Source: Haplosporangium gracile (Eukaryota; Mortierellomycota; Mortierellomycetes; Mortierellales; Mortierellaceae). Taken from it: a stretch of DNA of 25,431 bases. Position numbers and translations under genes: made by a program. Positions within the stretch are counted from its first letter, which is position 1. Each line of letters opens with the position of its first letter. The stretch spans positions 1 to 25,431 of the forward strand of contig JAAAUF010000410.1 in NCBI GenBank assembly GCA_015499985.1. Direction: 5' to 3'. The notes beneath the pieces were generated by a model. The model saw only the letters and a list, made by a program, of their open reading frames with translations, did not search any database and had not been told where the DNA came from. This document shows positions 1 to 9,499 of the stretch, one piece after another.

Positions 1-52
<52 letters not shown>
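1..52. repeat. (GA)26 microsatellite
   Basis: Perfect dinucleotide repeat of 26 GA units starting at the very first base of the window, so its true left end is not visible. It lies about 290 bases beyond the stop codon of the UBE2J1-type gene. Tracts like this are length-polymorphic. Confidence 0.97.
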
Positions 53-56
<4 letters not shown>

Positions 57-340
57 TGGAGAGGTGAAAAGAAAGAAATGAACGCGCCGGGTCCAATTGA
101 AACAGCAAAAAAATCAAGGCTAGAATTCCTTCTGGAAATCGTAATTTTTGGTGGCAATCTGAACCTTCTGTAAGTAAAACCCTTTTGAAAATTTATCTCT
201 TTCTGCAAAAAGGCAAAAAAAGGGGCGGACACATATCAAGTCCGCTGTGTGCATGTTTTTGTAGTCGTGCAGCGGTCCCCCCCATTTATTTGCTCTAGAA
301 AGATACTCGTCTCATAATTCCTGACGCTGTCACCTCCTCT
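53..340. other. 3' flank of the UBE2J1-type gene, no gene seen
   Basis: AT-rich non-coding sequence with several short A runs. It probably holds the 3' UTR and polyadenylation region of the minus-strand gene that ends at 341. A possible reading frame at 295-795 on the minus strand is only a shifted shadow of the last exon of that gene. Confidence 0.6.
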
Positions 341-2358
341 CTACATAAGAAAGCGCTTAAGAACAAGTGCAACCAAAACACCACCGAATCCGATAATGAG
401 GACATCCAGCCACATGGGACTGGAGTTAACCCTGTGAATCTGCTGCGTCTGTTGCGCCTGTGTCTGCTGTGGTCGCGTTGGAGGATTAATAGGCGGAGAC
501 GGTGTTGGGTTGCAGTGTGCAGATCTGAACGTCGGTGCCGACGGCGATGGCGATGAGGTAATGGTGGCTGATGCTGATGCTGATCCCTGATCCTTGGGCG
601 AGTCTGTTGGGAGAGGAGCAATAGAAGGGGTTGTTGTTCCTGGAGAACAATCCTGGGCCCGGGCGGCAAGAGCTCGTGCTTCGGCTGCAGCAAGTCCTGG
701 CGACTCCACTGCAGTCCTTGGACTTGACGCAGCAGTCCTGATAGGTGATGAGGGTGCTGTTGTTGATAAGGCCTGTGCTTCCGATCCCTTATCATCTACT
801 GCCTGACTGCTTGGTCGGTTGCCTCCTGTTCCATTGCTGCTTCCTTGAGTGTCGTCCTCTGCAGCCTTCTTCTTGTCGGCCTCATATCCAAAGGAGAACT
901 CGGGTGGCATCTCATCAGCCTTGAGGGACGCTTTGACAACATTCTCTGGTGCAACGTCAGGTAAAATAGTCACCATGTCCAAATGACACGTCTGACACAT
1001 CCACGTTTTCGATCTACGCCACCACAAAAAAATAAATGCTTTATCATTAATGCTCGTGTAAGTCTGAGATGAGGGAAGGAGTTAGGCGGAAGAGGGTGTC
1101 ATCGTTTTTCGTGCTTTTAGGGGTGACGGAGAAACACATACAATCGGCTACACAAACATAAACGCCATACAGACCACCACTCCCTTTCCTCACGTTTCTT
1201 TTGAATTCTCTTCCCTCTATTATTCACATTGGTAAAGGCTTACTTGATAGCGAGCGCTTTACGGGCATCAACACTGGTATCCAGCCCACCAATGGCACCT
1301 TTGCTCTGTGTGGGCAAGAATCCCATAACGGCGACCAAGACTGTGCGGATCCCCCAAGCAGGCTGCCAGTACTCTGGATGGTATCCTGTGATGCTCAGAC
1401 ACACTTTCTTGTTCAGCTCAAACCGGCCATTGGGCTATGTATGCGTAACAATTAGAAGAGAGAAAACACTTTCATGAGCTTATTGTTGATTTGTTTCCCA
1501 CCCTTGACATACACACACCCGTATTGGATATGCTATGTTGAGATAGTTTACCGTCAGGAACATGAGACTGGGCGGAGCAAAAGGATAATTGTTGGGCAAG
1601 AGGATCCGACCATGATACAGTCCGCCCTCGAACTCTGTCTCCTCTGGTCCTCTGATCGTAAAATGCCACTCAAAGATATCCGTCTAAGCAAAGAACAAAA
1701 AAAAATGGAATGATTGATGTCGATTAGAAATCTGTTTAACGGCGAGGGCTCACACTGTTGACAGATGGGGAACAGGAAGGTCTTTCTGATTAATAGGCCA
1801 TTGTTGTTTTGACAAACAGTTGTGGGTTGTATGTGGGGTTGGACACAAATAGAGGTCATCCTTTCTTGTAGCACCCCTCTTCTTATCCTTGCTGACAACC
1901 CCATTCCAGATGCACGATGTGTTGGCAGACCACAATACGTCTTCTCAATCATACGAAGGAATAAAATATTTGAGCACGCTAATTCGCTGTGAATGAGAAG
2001 AAGGAGCAGGCAGTGCTTACTTCGAGCGGGTTGGCTGTAAAATCGGTTGACGGTTCCCGGACAAGCTCCCTTGCTTCTTGCATGATACGCTTGACAGCTG
2101 CAGTGCATCATGAGAGTGGATTGACCAGGCGAGGGTGAAAAAAATGAGGAAGAAGAAAAGAAGGAACGACCTGTCAGTTCCATTCCCATGCAAAAGAACC
2201 ATGCAAGTCAACAAGCAAGTAGGTCGCAAGTTGATGTCGTTTTGCTGTATTGGAATGAATGTGGTGAATGAGTCGCCGCAGAGGGGCGAGAGAGGTGTGT
2301 TGCTATTACCCGAGGACTTTTTGTTGTACTGGGCAGGGATGCCCGCAAGAGAGGCCAT
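341..2358 (-). CDS. UBE2J1: Ubiquitin-conjugating enzyme E2 J1-type, ER tail-anchored
   Basis: Five exons: 2358-2310, 2097-2021, 1683-1552, 1434-1244 and 1013-341. They encode 373 aa with all phases closing. The N-terminal UBC fold reads from AVKRIMQEA through DIFEWHFTIRGP and YPFAPPSLMFLTPNGRFEL. The active-site cysteine is about Cys98, in NKKVCLSITGYHPEYWQPAW. This is the UBC6-class arrangement without the usual HPN motif, and WQPAWGIRT followed by GFLPT favours the J1 over the J2 subtype. A CxxC pair (CQTCH) follows the core, as in human UBE2J1. Then come about 180 residues of Ser/Pro/Ala-rich linker and a C-terminal hydrophobic anchor (roughly 350-370), so the catalytic domain should face the cytosol at the ER. 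By family, it loads ubiquitin onto ER-associated degradation substrates. The start is in a 49-base first exon and makes MASLAGIP, replacing the short leader of the human protein. Confidence 0.93.
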
Positions 2359-2435
2359 GTCGTATTCTGAGCGTTGAATGAGAGAGGGGGGTGGGGGGAG
2401 GGGAGGGGAGAATGAAAAAAAAAAAAAGTACAACC

Positions 2436-4767
2436 TCACAGCTCCTGGACATAGTTCCCAGGGAAGACACCTTGCTTCCCGTTCAACTTGCCTGTCCACC
2501 AGTCATTCGCATTGTCCGCCTTTTCAACAATCTCAATCCGATCGTCTTTCCGGAAACTCAAGTCCCCGGCCTGCTGGGCATCATAGTCGTACAGCGCAAC
2601 CGCCATCTTGGCCCCTCCAGGAACTCCGAGTCGCTTGGGAATAGGTGGAGGTGGACCCCTCTTAGCTGCGGCCTGAGCTTGCATCTGATTGAGAGTCGAG
2701 TTAAAATTGTTCATAGCATGCGACGTCGCAGCTGCTGCCGCAGTCGCAGCAATCGTGCCAGAAATCGAAGGCGTCAAATGAATGTTGACATTCGACGGTC
2801 CAGTGTAGCGTGACCCAGACTTCTCGGTTGCTGTTGTCGGTGCGGTTGGAACTGGCATGACGTTGTAAGCAGGGGGTGGAGCAGAAGATTCTGCCGCTCC
2901 AGTCTGCCAAGGCTTGAGTCCAGTTGCTGGTGGCGCCGGTGGTGGTGGTGCTGGTGGTGCTGCAGACTCTCCTGTCTGCCAGGGTTTTGCTCCTGCCGAG
3001 GCGACACCGGTCTGCCAAGGCTTGACTCCTGGTGTTGAGGTAGCAGGAGAATACCCACGGTGAGCATTGGGGGCCTGCGCTGGGACTCCCAGGTGCTCCT
3101 CTGCACCCTCTTCATAAGAGCGTCGTCCATACTTGCTCGCATAGCCTGCAAAGAAGTACAGAAGCATAGACAAAGAAGGATCAGTAGATGTTGTGCCGAG
3201 GGACGTGCACTCGTAACATGTATGTACAACATCAGGGGGAAACGTACTGGCGGTAACAGACTTGCGAGTGATATTTTCGACGGATTCGACGGTTGGGGCA
3301 GTGTCTTGTTTCCTGGCCTCATATCCTTGAAGGACGTCCATGGTCAGATCGTAGTAGCCGCTGTTGGCGAGTGGGGTGATGCGTTCCAGCATGATATGGT
3401 AGATGCGGAGTTGCAAAAAGTAAAACGAGTTGAAGATAGGTTCCATCAACATTGTGTTGAAGTAAAAGAACCCAGGGAGCTCCTCCCTCAGCAGTCCGTT
3501 CAAACCCTCATAGTCTGCCGTTGCCACCTCCAATTGCGACTCCAGCTATAGTCGTTGTCAAATAAGAAAAAAAGGGTTGCAAATGATAAGTAGACTGCAA
3601 ATCTCAAGGCAAGGCTTGCAGATAGAGATAAGAAACGTAATATAAGACGCACCTTGTAGACTTGCTTTTCATCGCTGAGTGTTCGCTCCTTCTTGTCCAT
3701 CAACTTTTTAAGCGAGAGGCGGTAGCGGTCATAGTCGACCAACTTGTGCTCCCTCTTGGTCATGGTTTTACGGATCAGCTTCATGTTATTCTGCATCTCT
3801 TGCAGAGGTCGAACTACAGTCAACTCCAGATTGTCCTATTGCATGGATCACCAGTTGTCAGAGCGGGACGTTAGCTTGTGCCCGTGTGAAAAAAAATATG
3901 ATCAAAACCAACAAACAACTCACAACGCACAAGCCAAACGTTACAGAGCCCGCACCCTCTTTCATGTTTGACATACCACCTCGGGAAGGAGAGTGTCCCT
4001 TGTGTCTCTCATAACAGCCTGAAAGTTATCAATAGCCTGGATCGACTCTGGTGCGGTCGGGGCTCGACGCGGTGTGACCTCGCCACTGGGCATACTCAGG
4101 TTGGGGTCATAGATCTCGGCAAGGACGATCCCAAACTCTGCTTGGTGGTTCAACATGGCTTCATATTCATTGAGCAGGATAGGAAAGAGAGAGGAAAGAG
4201 AAAGTTGGGTCAGATCAAGTTGTCTTTGTTGCTTCTATCATCCGAGTTACCTTCGTGGGCATCCGGACAGGCTCTTTTTGTTTATTGAGCACCACTCTGC
4301 ACTACAGATAAATGAAGGGCGAAGAGGAAAAACTTACAGGTGACATTGTCGCGATACTTCATGACTTCTTGCAATAGATTGGCGGTGATTCTCTCACAAG
4401 TAGTAAACTTGCCGTTCAATTCTTTAAATTCGTCATCCCTTGTTTCTATTTGCGTGAAAAAAGAGAATGTATCTGCATTATGAATATGATATCATGTGTG
4501 GTTGAACGCACTACTCCTTTTCGCCTTAGAGACCGTCTTGATGGAAAAAAAGTAGAGGGTGCCGAGTTGTTCTGTTGTACCATCGCGGATGCCGGTTTTG
4601 GTGGAGATTGTGTGCGGCAGCCTGGAGACAGCCTTGGTGAATCCCTTCCTATGTAGTGACAACGTAGTTTGAGGCGATCAGCAGGGTTAGGCGAAAGGAT
4701 GTGTTGCCAACAAAGTTTGCATATAGGAAAGCAAACGACGTGCACGGTTGTCGACTTGCCAGCTCAT
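2436..4767 (-). CDS. RVS167: Amphiphysin/Rvs167-type BAR-SH3 endocytic protein
   Basis: Seven exons: 4767-4756, 4644-4581, 4445-4338, 4158-3977, 3835-3653, 3545-3248 and 3145-2436. They encode 518 aa. The protein opens MSWQGFTKAVSR, the conserved N-terminus of Hob1/Rvs167-type BAR proteins, split by an intron after only four codons. The BAR domain (about 1-265) bends membranes as a dimer. A low-complexity Pro/Ala linker follows, with KPWQTG at about 324, 336 and 360, and a PPAY sequence at about 373-376 of the kind bound by WW domains of Rsp5/NEDD4 ligases. A proline-rich stretch (RGPPPPIPKR) precedes a C-terminal SH3 domain (about 459-518, with ALYDY, WWTGKLNGKQG and GNYV). By family it acts at endocytic sites and the actin cortex. 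The gene is divergent from BET2. The donor of intron 1 (GTCGAC) is weak, but the resulting sequence fits the family. Confidence 0.94.
2898..3023 (-). repeat. Three KPWQTG repeats inside the BAR-SH3 linker
   Basis: The hexapeptide KPWQTG occurs three times at residues about 324-329, 336-341 and 360-365, each preceded by a Gly and one variable residue. Start-to-start spacing is 12 and then 24 residues, consistent with a 12-residue unit whose third position has been replaced by a proline-rich segment. Confidence 0.9.
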
Positions 4768-5228
4768 AGTGTATTCGATGTTGGTATGGCTGGAGTATGT
4801 TTGATAATGGAAGGGTGAGTTAACAGTTGCTAAAAGTGCGAGTGAGTGCGAGTTAAAGAGGCAGTTGACGTTCAAGCGGGGATGAGAATCGAAGTGAAAA
4901 AGGTAAAGTAGAAGTTGAAGAGCAAAAAAAAAAAAAGTCTCACTGGTCGCACATGCGGGAAAAAGAAAATTCATGCTTCTGAAATGAAGACAGTCACATT
5001 CTCGCTAGCTCATGGGTGTGAGCTTCAAAAAGACCCAAGCACTTTTCTCCTCTTCTCGTTCATCATCCTGAACCCGACACCTTCGACGACCTACACACCC
5101 TTGTTCTCGACCCATCGCCACCAAATAAAAACACGAAGAAAGGAAAACAAGCAACCAGCCAAGAGCAGGAACACAATACTACTGCCGACAAGTACGCAAC
5201 CACAACTGGCAACAACCTACGCATTCAA
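4768..5228. promoter_or_regulatory. Divergent promoter between BAR-SH3 gene and BET2
   Basis: 461 bases separate the two start codons, which point away from each other. The BET2 side is CT/CA-rich like a fungal 5' leader. I see no clear TATA box and no supported small gene. Two short open frames overlapping it (minus 4687-4974, plus 4915-5232) lack coding character. Confidence 0.6.
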
Positions 5229-6744
5229 ATGATGTTAGTCCTGAACGACGAAACCACCGCGGTCGACGCATCCGCTCCTGAACTTCTCCTGGACCAGCAT
5301 GTCAAGTACATTCAAGCCCTCGACACCGTATGTCATCCTTCACTCACTTGTCTGTTTGGCTATTTCTCCTCTCAAGTTGTCTCTCGTCCTATAAAAAACT
5401 GACACGTATTGATATTAAATGTTGACGCTTTTAGAAAAAGAACGACCTCGAGTACTGGCTGACAGAACATCTCAGAGTCAATGGACTCTACTGGGGAGCA
5501 ACAGCTCTTCATATCCTTGGTCACCCGGATGCACTGGACCAGGAACAGATTGTCGAGTACCTCGTCAAGTGCCAACACGATAATGGTAATACAGACTCGA
5601 CTCTTCTCGACTGCCACAGAATAACAAACTGGCAGGGGGGTGCATTGGGACAATGTGACGTCATGATGCCTTTCTATCGGCTAGCGTCAACCACGGATGG
5701 CACTAATGAGGGAAAGAAGAAGACTCCTTAACTTCGTTATCATATCTATGGTGTGAACGCATTAGGTGGATTCGGAGGCCATGTCGACCATGACCCCCAC
5801 ATCTTGTCGACATTAAGCGCTGTCCAGATCTTGATTACATACGACCGTCTGGATGCCATCCAGGTGGACAAGGTTGTTGATTGTAAGTCTGAAATGACCA
5901 TAAAGCCAAAAACAAAGACCTTGAATCCATTGATCGATTATCCTCTGATCGATTCTTTAACTCTCACGCTGCTGAATTAATTTATATAGATATCGCGTCG
6001 TTGCAGAACGAGGATGGATCTTTCAGCGGCGACTCGTGGGGCGAAACTGACACTCGGTTCATCTTTTGCGCAATTAACTGCCTGAGCTTGCTAAAGAGAC
6101 TGGACGATAAGAGGCTGGATCTGCAAAAGACAATCGCCTATGTGGTCCGGTGCCGTAACTTTGACGGCGGATTTGGATCATCACCCGGAGGAGAGAGCCA
6201 TGCTGCTCAAGTTTATGTCTGTGTCGGAACCTTGACCATCTTGGGCGCATTGCATCATGTTGATGCTGATCAGCTTGGATGGTGGCTCAGCGAGAGACAG
6301 CTCAAGCATGGAGGGCTGAACGGTCGACCAGAGAAGCTGGAGGATGTCTGCTACTCGTGGTGGGTTCTGAGCAGTCTCAGTATGTTGAAGCGGGCCCACT
6401 GGATCGACGCACCCAAGTTGATCCGCTTTATTCTTGAGGCCCAGGTATGCGCTACTATCAACTCCTCTTTCATACTGAGAGAGGCAACTAGGTATATAGA
6501 AGGAACTTGGTTTTGACGGCATATTTATAACCATTCTCTCTTATTGCTCTTGTTTATGCCAAAATAGGACACGGAGACGGGTGGTATTGCAGATCGCCCA
6601 GGGAACATGCCGGATGTGTTCCACACGGTGTTTGGTATTGCAGGATTGTCGCTCCTGGGATACCCTGGACTGGTTGCAGTCGACCCTGTGTACTGCATGC
6701 CCCGCCATGTCATCCAGCGCATTGGCTTGGCCGACAAGCACTAG
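5229..6744 (+). CDS. BET2: Rab geranylgeranyltransferase (type II) beta subunit
   Basis: Five exons: 5229-5327, 5435-5585, 5766-5882, 5990-6444 and 6568-6744. They encode 332 aa, close to the yeast and mammalian length. The product is the catalytic beta subunit that, with the alpha subunit and Rab escort protein, adds geranylgeranyl groups to C-terminal cysteines of Rab GTPases in the cytosol. The alpha-alpha barrel repeats are visible as [28 protein letters not shown] and [10 protein letters not shown]. Zinc ligands fit the family: Asp241 and Cys243 in LEDVCYSWW, and His293 in DVFHTVFG, matching Asp238/Cys240/His290 of the rat enzyme. The first of two adjacent ATGs is taken as the start; both give the same frame. 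Confidence 0.96.
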
Positions 6745-7239
6745 ACTACTAGACCTTGCTGTATGTTAGTCCACTGAGGGATTGAAATAAATCGCGAAAT
6801 GTAAATAGCTCAAGTCTCTGTAGAATCAAGTCCTGGTTGAGTTGAGTAGATCGCGATTTGCGCGACTGAGAGAAGAGGAGAGCAAGCCATGACGCACTTT
6901 TTGAGCCAATTCGGTCAAGGACAAAGTGTCCATTTTGGGACATACAAAAAAGTGATAAAAGACGAGGGTTGTTTCTCACACCTAACTCACTTCTTTTCCT
7001 TCTTCTTTTACTCTTTCTTATCATCCTCTTCCTCCTGCGCACCCCCCTTTCACAACCCCCTTACAACAACCACGCACGCACGAACACTCACACACACTCT
7101 TGCATTCCCACGCAGTTACTCTCTCTTCCCTCCCGTTACTCTCATTCACTCTTTTCTCTTACTTTTCTCACACTTGCTTACATTCCTTACATTCCTTACA
7201 TTCCTTACATTCCTTACATTCCTCGCCTGTCAAACCCAA
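6745..7239 (+). promoter_or_regulatory. BET2 3' end and leader of the DUF2408 gene
   Basis: 495 bases without a supported gene. The first part should contain the BET2 3' UTR, with an AAATAAA-like element near 6786. From about 6970 onward the sequence turns into a strongly CT-rich leader with CACA and TTCTT tracts and a short tandem repeat next to the following start codon. Open frames at 6889 and 6969 run through it only because the pyrimidine tract lacks stops. Confidence 0.6.
7178..7222 (+). repeat. 9-bp tandem repeat TTACATTCC x5 in the 5' leader
   Basis: Five perfect head-to-tail copies of TTACATTCC end 17 bases before the ATG of the DUF2408 gene, so they are very likely transcribed as 5' UTR. 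Confidence 0.95.
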
Positions 7240-9386
7240 ATGACTTCAACACCCACACCAGACCAGATCCCTATCGAGGAGCAGCCCATCCTCGAGGCGC
7301 TCGTCTCTATCAAGCACCGCCTGACAGCCATCAAAAAGGATCGTTCACAGTTTATCAAGACCTCGACCGTCACCGGCCTCTACGACGAACTCTCTGTTCA
7401 GCTCCAGCGACTGGAAGAGCTCCGCGGTGCATCGACCATCTGGGGAAATAGGAATAACGTCAACAGTGTCCTTGACGATGTCTTTGTCATCCTCTCGCTC
7501 TGTTTTATGGCCGTTGGCAAGACTAAAGAGAGTCCTGCGACTTATGTCCAGCTGCTCACCATCAAGGTATGTCAGCCGTGGGTCATGGATTCGGGAAGCG
7601 AGGACGAAAAAATCTTTTAGTGGTGTTCTCGGTCCCACCAGTATCAGAGATTTTTTCTTTTTTTGCGAATAGGATATGAATCACAGGGACAAGTGTACTG
7701 ACTAGGGTTATCACAACATTTGTTTTGGGTTGTTCATTCTGTTAATAGCAATGCCTGACAGGACTCCAAGATTCTGAAGGCATGTACGCCGCTGGTAAGT
7801 CTAATTTCTTTATTCCCTCTACATCACAAAAACTTCCTCTTTTGCTCGTTCCGGAAGGTTCAATCAAAAAAATGCGCGTTGACGATATCTGGCGGTGAAA
7901 TTATTTTGCCTAAACTGTAATCTCGCCCATTTCGTTCAAATAGAGGACTTGAAGCAATACCAGGACCGACTTGCAGAACTTGAGGCTTTTATCAAGGTCG
8001 ATGAGGCCAAGACTTCCATACCCGATATCCAAACCAAGATCCTCCGTCGCAAACTCGACTTTAACAGTACGTTGTCTTTTCCCTCTTTTTCGCTTACCAA
8101 AATGGCGTGGCATGATGCGTTATGTAGTGCTACGATCAGATCGGACTAACAATGTGGTTTTTTGTGTTTGTTTGTTTGCTTGCCTCCCACCCTTCCCTGT
8201 TCTCACTTGTGATAGATAATCTGATGGACGAATTGATGCATGCTACAAAGTCCATTTCTCCAGAACTGGCACCCGTGCACAGACGACTTGTCCAACTGAA
8301 AATTGAGCTCGACACACTAGCCTCACGGTCAACCTGGACGACGTCAGAGGTGCATCACATCCAGGAAGAGTTGCGCGAGATTGAAGCCAAGAGAGTCGAC
8401 GGCAAGTTTTGCGACAAGGAGGGAAATGTTGTCAGTGGACAGGCCGCTGTCATTGGATTGCTGGAAGACTGTTATGACGATTGCCACAACTTGCTGGCTA
8501 CCAAGGAGCAGGTCCCCAAGCCTCTGCAGGATATCTTTAAGCGACTTCAGGTGATCAAGACGGAACTGGAGAGGCTGGTCTTGACACAACGCTGGACGTT
8601 GAGAGAGACAGATCTGTGGCAGTATGAGATCCAGTTGAGTGAGATTAGTACTCTCCGCAAGAACGGCAAATTTGTCGATCGTGAAGGAAACATCCAAGAA
8701 GGCCAGGTAACCAACCCGTCACTCTTTTTTTGCTTCTTGCATTGCTGCAATGTGATTGGTTACCCACAATGTGCGATATGCGAATTTTGTTTGCTGACCA
8801 AGTAGTTGTTGTTCTTATTTTGTATGATCCGGTGAATCAGGCGCTGCTAAACTTTATGCTGCACAAGTGCTACCGTCTCATCTATGTCTTGCTCTCCGCA
8901 TCTGAGCCAATTGCCGAGGCATTGATGCCTATTCATAACCAGCTCTTGACTGTGCGCCGATGCTTGCTCGAGGTCAAGAAGTGGGGCGGCGACTTTACAG
9001 GTACGCAGCGTTACCTTTATTTCTTACCTGTTCGCAATGCAATGCTGTTGCCGATCCATTGTGATTTCATGTTGGCGCTATCTTTTCTCTGACCCTTTGT
9101 TTCATTTTGATTTTTAATTTTTTTTATAGTACGCGACTTGTACCCATACCAGATGAAGTTGGCGTCGATGGATAATATGCGCGTGGACGGCAAGTTCCTG
9201 GACAGGGACAGGGAAATACCCGAGGGTCAGGGCATCTGCAACTCGCTCCTGAGTGAGTGTTACGATATCCTGTACGAACTCCAAGAGTCTGTCGTCGAGG
9301 AATCGTCCGACACTGAGGACGATGATGACGATGAAGCCGGTGAAGTCGAGCTTCGAGAATCGGGAAGCCTGGATGTCGTAGTCTAA
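7240..9386 (+). CDS. DUF2408/UPF0662 family protein (YPL260W-like)
   Basis: Six exons: 7240-7566, 7749-7794, 7944-8066, 8216-8706, 8841-9000 and 9130-9386. They encode 467 aa. It resembles the fungal DUF2408 (UPF0662) family, which includes S. cerevisiae YPL260W; the biochemical role is poorly known. An internal repeat is visible. The block RVDGKFCDKEGN...GQ recurs as RKNGKFVDREGN...GQ and RVDGKFLDRDRE...GQ at about residues 225, 313 and 400, a period of about 88. Two copies are preceded by WTxxE helices and all lead into a CY-containing helix. The C-terminus is an acidic run (SSDTEDDDDDEAGEVE). No signal peptide or membrane segment is seen, so it is probably cytosolic or nuclear. The ATG is the first one after the 9-bp repeat tract. 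Confidence 0.9.
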
Positions 9387-9499
9387 GCTGTTGTTGTTAT
9401 TTTTTTCAGGACTACGAGGTGCCTTAGCAATTCGCAGTTGTAATTTTAGTTTTGCTCTTGTCAATAATTACTCTTTTTTATTCTAGTTTGTAAATGGTC

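Noticed and set aside
7178..7222. Possible CRISPR-like array
   Set aside because: Perfect 9-bp tandem copies without spacers in a eukaryotic 5' leader.
6889..7451. Two open frames extending upstream of the DUF2408 start
   Set aside because: They run through a CT-rich leader and simple repeats lacking stops by composition; family similarity begins only after the ATG at 7240.
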